Of a stretch of 64,000 bases of DNA, positions 37,245 through 50,364 are shown piece after piece. Every line of letters begins with the position of its first letter. Position 1 is the stretch's first letter. The stretch is from Eonycteris spelaea (Eukaryota > Chordata > Mammalia > Chiroptera > Pteropodidae), in assembly GCA_003508835.1 (NCBI GenBank), contig PUFA01000204.1, positions 310,001-374,000 on the forward strand. Direction: 5' to 3'. The position numbers and the translations under genes are program-made. The notes beneath the pieces were generated by a model, which worked only from the letters and a program-made list of their open reading frames with translations, was not told the DNA's origin and did not search any database.

Positions 37245-38597
37245 CCTGTTTACCAACAAATTATTACCTAAAAAGACAAATCGTTACTTAAAAAAACAAA
37301 TGAGGGAACTCATTTTGTACTGATACAGAATAACCTTCAATACAACCTGCCCAATGAAAAGCAGCAAATTATAGAGAAGTATGTGTATCATACCAGCATT
37401 TTTATAAAAGGACCAGCTCTGAGACAAAGGAACTGGCTAGATATATGGCAGAGTGGGAAGAACACTTATCTTTGATTAATTTTAATGAAATGGTAGCATG
37501 AGTTAATTACGTACTCTATACATTTTGTCTTTTATACCAAACACAAACTACCTATACAACACAATAACTTATTTTTTTTAATTCTGTATTTTTCCTTCAT
37601 GCAGAAACAATACTTCTGTTTTCATAAGTAGAAATAATAATCTGAGCTATAGAGAGAAAGGGTATGGTTTTTGTAATATTTTAATAGAATCTTTCCTTGG
37701 GGAGCTTGAAAAGACATAGAACAAGTAAACGAGACCAAATTCACTAAATCTGACACACAATGCAAGCTGGCTACATGTGAAACTCCCAGATAAAATTCTA
37801 GTAACACAGTTTTTAAAAAGCCAGAAGATGGCGATATTACTTCATGAAAGTTTCACTGGTACCAAAACCTAAGCCTCCCATCCTTTGTTAACAAGGAACC
37901 TGTTTTTCTTCTTTGTCTCACTTGTCACCCTTCTACATTCCTTCCTATATTTACCTATCCATCTACTCTTCTCCATGAGACGAAACTAAAATAAACATTA
38001 GGGAAAGGGAAGATAGAAGAAATTCTTGAATTCATAACAATTAAAATGTATTATATCAAAAACATTTATACATTTATACAACATAAAGGAGGCAACAGCT
38101 GATGAGAGACATAAATAAAGCTTTTTGAAGACAAGATTGCTGAATAGTAGTTGACTTGCTAAAACAAAGGAAGCCAAACCCATACATGTGAGGGTGGGTG
38201 TGTGTAAAACCATGAAAGCAAGCACAAAAGGAAGGCTTAAGAATCCGAAGGCAAGGGTTGAGACTGAAATAGGAATATTAACTGGAAGTTTGAACAAGAA
38301 ACAGTTCTTCACCCAGAAGCCTTATCATGTAGCCAAGAAACTGCCTCTTCTGAACTCCAGCAAGAGACAAGTGGTTTACTTTCTTAAGACACTAAACCAG
38401 ACAGGATGTAGAAACCAGGTATGCACAGGGGTTGTGTCATACCACAAAGAGATGAAATGAAGATTTACATTCTGAACAGTGGACCTCACCTCTCTTCCCC
38501 AGAACAGAGACCAATCAAGCAGGAGACTAGGAGATTCCTCCATCGGGAATCCGACCCAGAGAAAAGACCTACGATCATTCAATCACCCTGTGTTAAG
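37245..38597. other. unassigned intron sequence
   Basis: The small frames at 38188-38706 overlap one another on both strands and show no domain. 38185-38595 is less AT-rich than average and could be an LTR fragment. Confidence 0.35.
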
Positions 38598-38609
38598 ACT
38601 TGCAGTTAA

Positions 38610-38919
38610 AGAAACACATAGATATGGAGAACAAACTGATGGTTGCCAGATGGGAGGAAGGCTGGGGAGCTGGGTGACGGCGTTTAAAAGTTCAAATTGG
38701 CAGTGACAAAATAGTCACAGGGATGTAAAATAAAATACAGCCTGGGGAATATAGTCAATAATATTGTAATCACTATGTATGGTGCCAGGTGGGTACTAGA
38801 TTTATTAGGTGGAATCACTCTGTATGCTTTATAAATGTCTCATCACTATTCTGTACACCTGAAACAAGTATAATAGTGAATGTCAACTATAATTGAAAAT
38901 TTAAAAATAATTTTAAAAA
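38610..38919 (+). mobile_element. short L1 3' insertion with 12-bp target duplication
   Basis: Only the last 310 bases of an L1 3' UTR are present (gaacaaactgatggttgccag, gttctgtacacctgaaac-like, A-rich end). The sequence acttgcagttaa stands on both sides (38598-38609 and 38920-38931), giving exact limits. Confidence 0.85.
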
Positions 38920-38931
38920 ACTTGCAGTTAA

Positions 38932-39720
38932 CAGCTCTCTATGGACAGTTTTTACTGTCTCAATCTTTACTCTGAACAGGTGGCCAAGTTTACTGAACAA
39001 TGGAGAGCCTCTCACATGAAATGAAGAGACCAAATTAACAAAACAGGATAGACCAAATTAATAAATAAAGAGAAAGAAAAAAAGAAAAGAGGAACAGAGG
39101 GGGAGAGAAAGCAAAGGAAGGATAGAAAATATCTTACAGAGCAGAAAAGTTTCTTAAAAATTGAAAAAGATTAGAATACCATTTAAGAATGTTCAACTAA
39201 AAAGAAATTCCAGAAAAGAAAAGAGGAAAAAGGGAAGGAAAGTATACTAAAAAATGACAATTTTATTTCTGGCAACATTGTGAACTAAACGATGTGTAAA
39301 CTTTTCCTTAATGAAACATCTAGAATTCTTGGATAAATTAAATATTCTCTTAAATGCTGAGCTCACAAGAAAAAGCTTTCAGCTGCCATGCAGGAATGTG
39401 TCAATATAAATAAACAAAACTTTTGGCTTTTAATGGCTTTAAAGTGACAAGAGATAAGGCCTTGGAAACCACATGAAGAGTGGAACTGAGGTTCCCACCC
39501 CTTTTCACACTTTCTCACTAAAGACGGGGGCAGAAATCAGCCACCAGTGAAGACAAGACAGGAAAATGTCTCTCTCTATCTCTAGACTTTGGAAACCAGA
39601 AGGGAAAAGGATCTCTTAAAAATCCTCAGATTCAGATATCACAATGACCTCCATTAGAAAACAAAAGAAAAACAACTCACCAAACACAACAAAACACTAA
39701 AAATAAAGAAATCTTAAGAG
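38932..39720. other. purine-rich unassigned stretch
   Basis: 39060-39130 is almost purely A and G. The rest has possible HAL1-like text but no firm match. Confidence 0.35.
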
Positions 39721-39724
39721 CAGG

Positions 39725-41045
39725 CAGAGAATGACACCAAAGGTACAGGCAACAAAAGATAAAACGACAAATAGGACTTCAAATCCGATGTAAATTTCTT
39801 CCCGTTTTTTATTCTAAGAGTTCTATAGTTTTAGCTCTTAAAGTTTAGGTCATTGATTCATTTTGAGTTAATTTTTGTATACAGTATGAAGTAAGGTCCA
39901 ACTTCATTCTTTTTCACGTGGATATTCAGTTTCCCCAAACCATTTGTTGAAAAAATTGTCCTTTCTCCATTGAATGGCTTTGGCACTCTCATCAAAAATC
40001 ACTTGCCCATATATGCTAGGGTTTATTCTTGGTTATGATATTCCACTGATGTATATATCTGTCTTTATGTTAGTACTACAGGTTGATTACTATCGCTTTG
40101 TAATATGAACTGAAATTGGGAAGTATGCTTCCCCAAGCTTCGTTCTTCTCTTTCAACATCATTTTGGCTATTTGGGATGCTATATGAATTTTAAGATAGA
40201 TTTACCTTCTCCAAAAAACCATCGCTGGGATTTTGATAAGGATTTTATTGAATCTGTATATCACTCTGTGTAGTACTGACATTTTAACAATATTGTCTTC
40301 CAATCCATGAATACAGGTTGTCCATTTTTTGTCTTCTTTAAACTTCCTTCAGCAATATTTATAGTTTTCAACGTACCAGCGTTTTGCTTCCTTGGTTAAG
40401 TTTACTCCTAAGTATTTTATTTTTTTCATGATATCTTAAATGGATTGTTTTCTTACTTTTCAGATTGTTCACTATGTTAGTGAACAGAAATGCAACTGGT
40501 TTCCCCACCCCACCCCCCTTTTTTATCCTGCAACTTTGCTGAATTAGTTCTAATAGGTTTGTGTGTGTAGAATCTTTAGGATGTTTACATATGAGATCAT
40601 ATTGCCTGTAAATAGAGATAATTTTAGTTCTTCCTTTCCAATTAGGATGCCTTTTACTTCTTTTTCTTGTGTAATTGCTCGGGCTAAGACTTTCAGACTG
40701 TGTTAAGTAGAAGTAGTGAACTGGACATCCTTGTCTTTTTCTTGAACTTAGAAGAAAAGCTTTCAGTCTTTCATCATTGAGTATAATGCTAGCTGTGGGC
40801 TTTTCACATATGACCTTTATCATATTGAGGTAGTACCCTTCTACTCCGTTTGCTGAGTGTTTTTACCATGAAAGGGTGTTGAATTTTGTCAAGTGCTTTT
40901 CTGTACCAATTGAAAAGTGGACTTTTTAATAAATGGTGCTGGGTAGTCATTTTGAAAAATATAAAATCAGATCCATTATCTGACACCACACACAAGAATA
41001 AATTCTAAAATGATTTGAAATCCAGACGTAAAAAAAAAGGAAACC
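39725..41045. repeat. rearranged L1: antisense ORF2 between sense pieces
   Basis: 39725-39790 reads as sense L1, 39795-40905 as antisense ORF2, and 40905-41045 as sense again. On the minus strand, 40368-40823 keeps a 151-codon frame from the reverse transcriptase C-terminal side ([15 protein letters not shown]), but the expected FADD catalytic box is replaced (YRQYDLI), so it is dead. Confidence 0.75.
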
Positions 41046-41049
41046 AAAG

Positions 41050-41600
41050 TTTCATTTTTCAGTGACAAAGGTTAAGTATCTATCACCAATGATAAAATAT
41101 AATGACATGACGAACCCCCTGATATGATGCCCTGTGAAAAACAGAACGACACATCATCATTTTTTGTGATATTTTTACCAAAATGCATAATGCGCTCCAA
41201 TCAGAGACAATGGACAAACCCAAAGAGAGGGACATTCTGGAACATATATGGTCAGCACAAAGTCATACAACAAAGAAAAATTGAAGGCTGTTAAGAGAAT
41301 AGAGATGACAAATGAGAGATAACAACTAAATGCAATGTGGGATCCTCAACAGAATCCTGGAACAGAGAAGTGCATTAGTGAAAAAACCGGTGCAATTCAA
41401 ACGAGGTCTGGGTTCAGTCAATAACACTGTACCAATGTCAATTTCTTGCTCTTGATAATTACACTCTGGTTATATAAAATGTTAACATTAGGAGAAATGG
41501 GCTGAGGGATATAATTAAACTCCTACAATTTTTGCAAATTTCCTGTAATTCAAAAATTAGTTCGAAATAAAGTTTTTAAAAAATAGAGCAGTAATTATAG
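41050..41600 (+). repeat. L1M-type 3' UTR, sense
   Basis: aatgcaatgtgggatcctcaac, then cctggaacagagaagtgcatt, then aatgttaacattaggagaaat is the same family as 1960-3015 and 55540-56080. A related 3' piece may lie at 41640-41830. Confidence 0.7.
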
Positions 41601-41839
41601 CATTAAGAGTAATAACCATCAAAAGAACCAAAAGTAGATGTGGTTAAAGGAGGTTTTGCCAATTCATGCTGTTAAAAGTCAGACTAGCTCCCTTGGAGAA
41701 GAGAGTTCATGACTAGAAAGGGACACTGCTGGTAATAGTCTATTTCTGGATCTAGGGTGCTGGTTACACATTAGTTAGTAAAAATTAAAAAAATCTATCA
41801 TCTGTCAATAAAATGCATTTTTAAAAACACGGTTTTACC

Positions 41840-43225
41840 TCTGGAGAATGGGACTAAAAATATGAGGAAGGCTTTTCTTTTAGAAAATTTCAAAATCAGT
41901 AATAGCTGAATATTAATACAAGCAGTCAAAAGGTAAACAGGAGACCCTACGCCCAGAAGAATCCAGAAAACACCGGGCCTTATTTCCTTATCCTTAGCAC
42001 CTGATCTATGTTCCTCTTGAGGAAATGCAGGATTTGTGCAAGATAACCAAGAGCTAAGACTAAGAGTAGTGATTGTCTTAATGGGGGAATATCAGACACA
42101 ATGATTCACACACACTAAGCACTAGAAAATGTAAAATGTAAATTTTTATTAGACATAAAAATTTTAATAAAGACTGGTTACCTAAGACAGATGTAGATTA
42201 ACCATGCAAAATTCATCAAAGTTGCTATTAGTCACAATATGAAAAATTCCTTCATATTCTGCCTTTTATTGTAGGAGGCCTAATAAATACCTAAATGGTG
42301 GGCTGAGAATTACTCTACCCTTGCAGTAGTTAAGATGATAAAAAACAATCAGAAAAAGTTTTACATATATTAATAAGTCAAATTAATGTAATAGTTCTGT
42401 TTTCATTTAAGGCCAATCTGAGTCAAACTGTTTCTTTCCAGGGTGAAATACTGGAGTGAATTTTACACAAATAGGAAGAATTAAGTCAGAGGCTTTTGCT
42501 ACTCAGACATACAGACAAAGACAGTCTGAGCTCCACTGAGCTGTTTGTTAGACTGCTTCAATGTATCCTAGAGTTAAAGGTGAAGAGAAATAAAAATATT
42601 TGTGTGCCATATTCTCCACTTGGATAACAAGATATGTACCATCATTCTTATTTCTGAATATACTTATTTTCTTATTGTATAATTCAATTTACCAGATATG
42701 CACATCCTTGCTGATAACAGCATTATTTAGGCACAGCATCTTTGACTATGAAATAAATAGTGCTTCACTCTAACAATAAGTATTGTCGCTATTATTTGTT
42801 AGTATATTTTTATTCTTTTTACTTTTGCAACACTTTCAGCCTTCGCCTCTTCTTTCATCACAACTTAAAGATCTGACATCATTTCATTATACCCATTTTT
42901 CTTTTAGTCTGCACATATTTAATTTTTGAACAAGTCAAAAGGACATGTAGCACTTAATATAGGCCTTACAATAAAATAAAAATATTTATGTTACAAAGAA
43001 ATTAGATTAACATTTTAAGTATATACTTGTTTCTATTCACAGTAAACCAGTCAGTATAATAGATTCATACAACTCATAAGCATGATTTAACCAATTAAAT
43101 GAAATACAGCTGAACTTAACATACAATATTACACAGAAATGCTTTATTTTTAAAATTACAGTAAACAGTGATACTAGTGAAAAAAATGAAAAAAAAAAAG
43201 ACTAGTTTTCAAGTCACTTACTTAC
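41840..43225. other. first-intron sequence, nothing identified
   Basis: AT-rich and apparently mostly single copy, ending at the possible 22-nt exon at 43226. Confidence 0.4.
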
Positions 43226-43247
43226 ATTTGGATGAATTCACAGCACA
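43226..43247 (-). other. TFDP2: possible 22-nt 5' exon of TFDP2
   Basis: On the minus strand a T-rich tract and TAG acceptor (gtttttttctag) is followed after 22 nt by a near-perfect donor (GTAAGTAAG, from 43225). Its phase matters: only one of its three frames both lacks a stop and joins to the open frame upstream of the ATG in exon 19078-19117. Strong splice signals this close together can arise by chance in 32 kb of intron, and no transcript can be checked here. It could be an alternative 5' UTR microexon or nothing. Confidence 0.3.
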
Positions 43248-43369
43248 CTAGAAAAAAACAGAAACTACAATAGAAAGACCCAGCTAAGAAGCTCTAAAGA
43301 CTTTTGGGTTCTTGCATGAATGTTGAAGGCTTCAGACAATATTTTAGCAAGGCAATGTGTAGCTAGCGC

Positions 43370-43555
43370 TAGTCACACAGTTAATGGCCGAGTCCCAGCT
43401 CTGCCATTACTGTCTTTCTGATGCCAGAAAAGCAACTTATGTCATTTATTAAAACAAACAAAAAAATAAAAACTATGTCATGCACTTTTAGGATTAACTG
43501 AGGAGGATTAATTGAGATCCTTATCACATAGTAGGTGTTGGGTGAAGTAAGCCAT
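43370..43555 (+). repeat. MIR SINE, sense, degraded
   Basis: gagtcccagctctgccatta, then ctttttaggattaactgagg-like text and cacatagtaggtgttgggtg mark a MIR with an A-rich interruption. Confidence 0.65.
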
Positions 43556-44122
43556 TAGAAATTCACAATGAATACAAATTTCTCATGTTATTATGAATCT
43601 TTATGTGTTACTTAATCCTAGAAATATGTTTTTGGATTTTTTTTGTTTTTTACATTTCATGGGTTATAGAAAAACAGCCTTGTAAATGATACCACTTTTT
43701 TTCAATGAGCTGCTTATATTAGTATAATCTCTTATTTTCCTTACTTACTATGATCTCTCTCCTCTCGGAATTTCTTTGTTATGGGGAAGGATTTTGTATG
43801 TAGTGACCCCCTTCTAAAAAGTCCTTTCTTTAACATTAGTTTCACATGCTTTTGATTAGTGCTTCAGTTTCTTGAAATTTATTCTTCTTTTATGTCACTT
43901 ATGTCAAGAAAGGAAATCCAATTGTCTTGATCTCTTTCTCCAACTAGCTTAGAAAATGAATAACTCAGAACAGATCTTTCTCAGAGTCGTAGTACTTGAT
44001 AGTCCAAATTATCCCAAGAATACAATTGGGTCTGATACAATAACAATAGAAAAAAATAATTTGACTTGGGAAGAGGGCATACTTTTTTGTAGTTCTTTCA
44101 GAGAGCACTCATTAATTTAAAA

Positions 44123-44145
44123 ACACACACACACACACACACACA
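44123..44145. repeat. (AC)n microsatellite
   Basis: About 11 AC units. Confidence 0.97.
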
Positions 44146-45177
44146 AAATATTTAGTCATTTTTACACGGTAATTGACTAGTTTACTAATTAAGTTAGCAA
44201 GTCTGCTCAAATTTGCCAAGCTCACAATAAGTTATTGCTAATAGACCTAAAATCATTCTGATGTGATTTAGAAATGAATCAACATTTGCCAACTCTTAAA
44301 TAATAACTAGTACCTGCTAATGAAAATGTATGCTATAGCATTTTCTAAGCTTAAAATAACTCAATAATAGTAGTGAACTAATTTCAGTATTGAATTTTTT
44401 GATGATGTTTTTGCATTACTTGTTTCCACAGTAATCTTGCTCATTCACAGTTGTCTTGCTGAGTTTCCAGCTTTGAAAAGCTGAAACTTAAAGAATACCT
44501 CTATAGAACCATGAATGTCTTATATTTGAAATTTAAACAGCTGCATCTACTCCAGTTTTTCAGAGCTTCACTGACACGTCAGTTAAAAAAAAAAAAAAGA
44601 CAAAAACCTCTGAATAATGATTAGCATTTGGTACTTTTATTGAAATGATTCTCTTTGCATTTTGCTTCTTCATTTTTACAATTTTGAAATGTTTATAAGT
44701 TATCTTCATTGTCTGACATATATTCTGCCTAAAGCTTTTATTATGACAACAACAAAGATTTCAAGAGATCAATAAGGTTTGTGATTCTTTTTCCAAGGAA
44801 TTCATATTTAATTGGTCTTTTTTAGATAAGAATTTAAGCTGCCCTTATCACCCTTTCCAACCAAAATAATTCTCTTATGAAAGTCTATATAAGTCTTTTC
44901 GAATAAGCTTATCAAGATCAAAAGAAGTTAAGTACTCTTGGAAACCTTTCTAAAAATTTTCCTGACCATTACTGTTATCTTCCACAAATTATTTTTTTCA
45001 AGATCTATATTTTAGTAATTTTTACAGCAACTGTGATATAGTATAATGTCTTGGATAGCATGAACTTAATGGCATATTAAGCAGAATATTCAGCAAGTAT
45101 TCTATTGCTTGTCATATATGATAGAAGTTTTTGCAGAATTTCAGTTTATGTTTTTAAGAATGCTTGCAGATAATGTA

Positions 45178-45227
45178 TTCTGTTACTTTTGAACACTGGT
45201 TGTTCTGTTACTTTTGAACACTGGTTT
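45178..45227. repeat. 25-bp unit duplicated in tandem
   Basis: The unit ttctgttacttttgaacact (first 20 of 25) begins at 45178 and again at 45203, with no change over almost the full length. Confidence 0.9.
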
Positions 45228-46379
45228 GTTCAACTTAAAAATACATGATCATTATGCTCAAAATTTTTTCCCACTTTAAAGACTTTAGAACTAGAAATTT
45301 ATCAACTAGTGCAGAATTATTATCTGATAGTTTTTCTGAACTTTTGTTAAGCTGGCAATCATTTTATTGACCATTTGTTAGTTACATATGTTCTTATAGC
45401 AATTGTTTATCATCCTCCCTCCCTCCTTTCCTCTCTTCCTCCTTTGAATAGCATTTAATAAACCCTTCTCTTTTATAGGTAGTTTTATATCAACCCAATT
45501 TCAATGATGCTGTGAAGGAAATCTTTAATAGATTGGTAATAGGTTGGTTTTTTAATTGTCCACTCCTGAGTGGACTGTAAAAAAGTAGTGCTTCCAGTTT
45601 TGAGTAAACATTTTATTTTGGCACTTTTTGAATTCATGCCTTTCCCCACATTTATATGTTTGTTATCTTACAATCTGATTTAACTTAAATAGAAGAATTA
45701 GTCATTTTATCAAACTCATTCTTCATAACAAAATAATTGGCTCTTTTTTAAAGTAAAAAGGAATCTGTTAAATAAACTTATTAGGCTTTTGAGAATTAAA
45801 AAAAAAAGATTTTTTGCTTCCTAAACCATTCCCCTATTCTTTCCCTGCACTTAGGATTTTTTAAGGCTGAGGCTATGTCACGTCCCTTTGTCAACTCAGC
45901 GCCTCAACACGTGCCTGTAAACACTAAGCCTTCCATACTTGTCTGCTGAGTGACTCACCTAAAGACCAGCTCGTGGGGAATCACTATCTCTCCAAGCTAC
46001 TATAATGGCTGATAGTTCATATCATCCCTTAAAAACAAGGAAGATTAAAAAAAAAAAAAGCAGGGGGCGGGACTTGAATCTAAAGGATAGTAAACAGAAA
46101 ACAATAAGGGAGATGAGAAGTACTCGAAATAAAAATCTAATTAGATCATTACAGATTATTCAAATGGGGAAGAAAAACTTTAAAGAGACATGCATTTTAA
46201 AAAGGAAGATGACTCTTAAGGATTGGAGACAGAAAAAGATTGGAAGGAAGGTCAATAAGAAGCTATCTGCTATTGTAGTCTAGGAAAGAAGGGAGGCCTA
46301 GACTGTCGTTAATGGTAAAACAGTAGGAATGGAAAAATGGATGTGGATTACCTTTTTTGCTTTAGGCATCTGTATCAAG

Positions 46380-48480
46380 AAAAGTTCTCTTCAGATTGGA
46401 TGGGGTAAAATAAGCATGGGTATCTTGCCCCAAATGAGCATTTGATAAATTTAACCAATGAATTAACTGAAACCAAGGCTCAATATGGATGAGAAGATTT
46501 AAGAGATCAACTGCCTAAGTAAACCTTCAAAAAGTATAGAGCTCTAGATGAAATTACCATGCAGTGTTGGCAATCGTTCAGAAATATGGAGAATAGGAGA
46601 GGAGAAGATTAAACCAGGAAAATATTGTACTGCTGTTCAGAATAAGAGAAAGGGGATTTTACCAATGCAGTGAGTTAAATGTAACTCTAGACAAGATTCT
46701 ACAATCAGAGAAGTTGCTGAACACAGAAAAAGTACTAACCAACATATATATGCTCCTGGAAACCAGTATAGTCTCATTAAGGACAAGTAATGACAGATTA
46801 ATGCTCTCTTCCTGACAGTTATTGAACTGGTAGGATTTTTTAAATTTAGTATAGAAAAGTATCTGGGTTTTGGAAGGCAATTGTTAAAGTTCCTTACATA
46901 TTTATTCCTTGTGAAAACTTAGAAATATTTGAGATGGCTAATAATAAATTAGCTGGATTTCTAATTGGCTGAAGAACTTGAACCAAAGTTTTATTTATTT
47001 ATTTTTCCTTAAATTAACCTTAAAAGAACTCTCTAGCAAGGCAAGAGCTGTGTTCTTAGTTATACCTAGTTAACATTTTAAATAAGATTTGCATGAAGGA
47101 AATGTCAGCCTTATCAAACTTACAGTTGATCAAATCTATGGACAAATAAATACACCTATTTATTGGAAGACCAAATCAGGATTTTGTTTTTTTAAGTTGT
47201 GGATGTAAAAGGGGTTCTACAGAAAGTAACCTCGTAAGGTGATCTGACTACAAATTCCTAACTGGGCAGGTCATGGTGAGTGGTCACTTCCCAGGCACAT
47301 AACTTCTTTAGCAAAAGGTTTATCTTTGCCTTAAATGAGCCCTGCCCATTGTTTCTGTGCATCTAGGTTAACACACCTTAATGCATCTTTTCAACCCTCA
47401 AGTGAAACCACCTCAATAGAGACATAATCTTGTTAATTATCTTGTAACCCAATCTCCACTTCACTTTCTTCCCACTTCATGTAATCTTTCTTCCTTCCCT
47501 CTTTAATTCCAAATGCATAAAGAAGCTGAAAAACTGTCATTCTGGGAAGCATTTTTCTGTCTCTTGAGATCTTGCTTCTAGGCAGCCTCTGTTTGGCTCA
47601 AATTTTTATAAAAATTCTCTAGAGGTTTGGACATTCTTACATCTACAAAGTCAACAGACAGGAACCAATCTGACAAGATAAATTTAATACAGATAAATGT
47701 AAAGTCCTACCAAAAAATATTCTATTAAAGATTGAGAGCATGGACAAAATGACTCAAGAATTTTAGCTGATTACAAAAAATTAACAGGTAACGTATATAG
47801 CACTTAAATGCCAGGGACCATTCTAAACGCTTTACATGTATGTGTTCATGTATTCTTTATAACAACCCCATGAGACAGGTGCTATTATAAGCCCCATATT
47901 ACAGAGGAAAACTAAGGCCCAAACGTTTATGAAATTCACTTAAGGGCACAAGTTTATAGATTGTAGAGCCAGGATTTAAAACCAAGCAGGCTAGCCCCAG
48001 AGTTCATCTTCTTAACCAAGACATTATTATGCAATAAGAGTGTGATATGGTTGTCAAAGAAGCAGGTCTGCTCTTAATCTTAAAGTACATGCTTTAAAAG
48101 CAGAGAGATAACTTAATGGTCTTCTCTACTGGTTAATATCTAATTTTAGTACCACTTCGAAAAAGAATATGGATAAACTGAAGCAAATCCACAAATAACT
48201 CATCACTATTGTGAAGAGGCTCAAATCAAAACAAAATCATTAGAAGAAATTAAAGACCGAGAATATTATGTTTAGAGAAAAATGATCAGTGGAATTTAAG
48301 TATCTTCGATTATCTGAAAACCCACATATAGAAAAGTCAGTACTAGAACCAGTATAACTTCTAATTCAGTAAAGAAATTTTTAAAAAATTAGTTGTCCAA
48401 ATCCCTTAGAAACTATGAAGCTACAAACCTTCTCTCCAGAAAAATATACGAATGCATGAAATTTTGCATAAAATTTCAAA
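46380..48480 (+). repeat. CR1/L3 LINE relic, sense, split by a MIR
   Basis: Decayed CR1/L3 reverse-transcriptase text occurs in order: ctcttcctgacagttattga (about 46807), tgtcagccttatcaaactt (about 47105), ggataaatgtaaagtcct-like text (about 47690) and atcttcgattatctgaaaac (about 48303). This is one of the oldest LINE groups in mammals. Frames are destroyed. Confidence 0.6.
47785..48030 (-). repeat. MIR SINE, antisense, inside the CR1/L3 relic
   Basis: ccattctaaacgctttacatg, then aacaaccccatgagacaggt, then cccatattacagaggaaaac is a clear MIR in reverse complement. Confidence 0.9.
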
Positions 48481-48604
48481 TAGTTTGAAAGTCTACTTTT
48501 AAATCTACTCATGCTCCACCCCTAGAGTCATGTATCCTAGATTAAAATGAAAAGGCCAAGAATGAAGAAGTGAATACATTTAATAATCTTTAAAATTTAT
48601 TACA

Positions 48605-48774
48605 GAAGCGAAGCAGGGTCGGGCCTGGTTAGTACTTGAATGGGAGACCACCTAGGAAGACCAGGTGCTATAGGCGTAGAAAATGAAAAAACAAGGGATT
48701 GTAAGATGACTAGGTCCTTGCAATCTCTTTGGTCAACCATGGGTTGCCTCGCCCAAAATGAATGAATGAATGAA
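48605..48774 (+). mobile_element. 5S rRNA-derived SINE, 5'-truncated, with 14-bp target duplication
   Basis: It begins inside the 5S part at gaagcgaagcagggtcggg, keeps the C-box (ggttagtacttgaatgggag, one change) and the family tail (ttggtcaaccatgggttgcc), and ends in gaat repeats. taaaatttattaca at 48591-48604 and taaaattcattaca at 48775-48788 are the target duplication with one mismatch. Confidence 0.93.
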
Positions 48775-48789
48775 TAAAATTCATTACAA

Positions 48790-50360
48790 CTTAAAATTCT
48801 ATGATCTAAAAAAACTCTCAATTCTATACTTTCTAGTTTCTTTTGAGATACACGATGAAACATATTACAAAAAGAGTTTAAATATGCCCACAGTCAAAAA
48901 AAAAGCCCAGTCAAGTGACACTATAAACTGATTATAAATTCATAGGTAGAAAGGCTTATAATTTAACATTTAAAAGAAACATGCCTAAATTTAAAGATAA
49001 AATAAGATGCTAATATACTACTCAATACCTAATATTTAAAGGCCAATTAGAAAGCTCCCCCTCTGCTTTTAAAACTTCATCTTAAACTCTCTGTTTCCAT
49101 CCTTTGTTTCTGGTTAACTGTTAAGGCTGAAAGACCAAATGGACTAGAAGTCAGAATACTTCTATTCTAATTCACTTGCCATGAATTAATTCTGGCTTAA
49201 TCTGTCTCCTCACCATGACCTAAAAACTTTCATATATCTAAAAGGGCTTTAAAATGGTGAAATGCTATGAAAATATAAATTAACTCATGCAGTATGTATA
49301 AACTATCAACGGCAAGAAAACGAAGCCAGTCTATCGTGTAAAAAAAAAGAAAGAAATGTATATTCACATTTCAATTCCTAACTACAAAAGCAATTTTTGC
49401 ATTGTGTAGGGTATGTTTTAGTGCATAATTTTCATCCACAAATGCTTTCCACATTAAGTATAAACATATCTGTACAACCAATTTCAAGTTGTATTGATAG
49501 GACATAACTCAGTTAAGAATTTGGGCTGCAAAGGAAAAATCTGAGGGTGCCAGTGGGCAACAAGAGTTGGGGGGGAAGTTACATGATCACAAAGAGATAA
49601 TTAAAGCATTACATACTTGAAAAATCTATTTTTTCTCTTAAACAACTAGAAATAAGAAGAATTCAAAAGTTAAGAGTTTCTTGAGCCTTTATTAACAAAT
49701 ATAAGTGCCACAATGCCGAAACTCCAACTGTCCTACCAGAACAGTGCTACAGACACCATGTCTGCTATTAGACTAGAATCTAGTTCCAGGCACAAGATGT
49801 TCTAATAGCAAATGCACTGAGAGCCAATATACAGTATGACAGAATCCAGGCTCTAGGCATTTGATTTTTCTCCTTGGTGTTACTTGAGAATGGACACTGC
49901 AATTAAAGATTTATTATAGTAATAGGAGAGCGATAAAGCTTCAGCTAAATTACAGGCGAACCGATGAAACAGAAAGGCAACATGCACTATCAGATCGGCT
50001 AAATTATTTTCTATTTAATTTTGAACAAAGACAGGATCATGATTACACTGTATAGAGGACAGCTGAACAACTATATTTATTAGGTGAAAGACGATTTCAA
50101 GCCATGAAGAGAAAAAGGAAAGTGGCCCAGAAAAAATTAGGCTGTAGAAGTCAAATGAAAAAATACAAAACTAAGGTTTGGGGGAGAAAGGGTAAGGAAG
50201 AGAATGAACTACTGACTTACTAAAAAGAGAGCAAGTAAGTGGGACAGGGAGTCTGAGCCCTCTGAGATAGAATGAGGAAGAGCAAAGTATTCAAAGGCTC
50301 AAAGGGAGCTTCAGCAGTGAATATGGAATGGAATGAGCCTGTTAACTCTTTCAATATTAA
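48790..50360. other. first-intron sequence, nothing identified
   Basis: AT-rich, with no element I can name and no DP-like exon. Confidence 0.4.
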
Positions 50361-50364
50361 AAGA

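Larger units (their letters stand above)
43560..46370. other. long repeat-poor intron stretch
   Basis: Apart from the AC microsatellite and the 25-bp tandem duplication at 45178-45227, I recognise no element. The frame at 46005-46283 (K- and R-rich) has no domain and no splice context. Confidence 0.4.

Noticed and set aside
40368..40823. 151-codon minus-strand frame as a gene
   Set aside because: It is the reverse-transcriptase C-terminal side of an L1 ORF2 relic with its catalytic box lost.
46005..46283. 92-codon lysine-rich frame
   Set aside because: A-rich DNA gives lysine codons by composition. No domain or splice sites were found.
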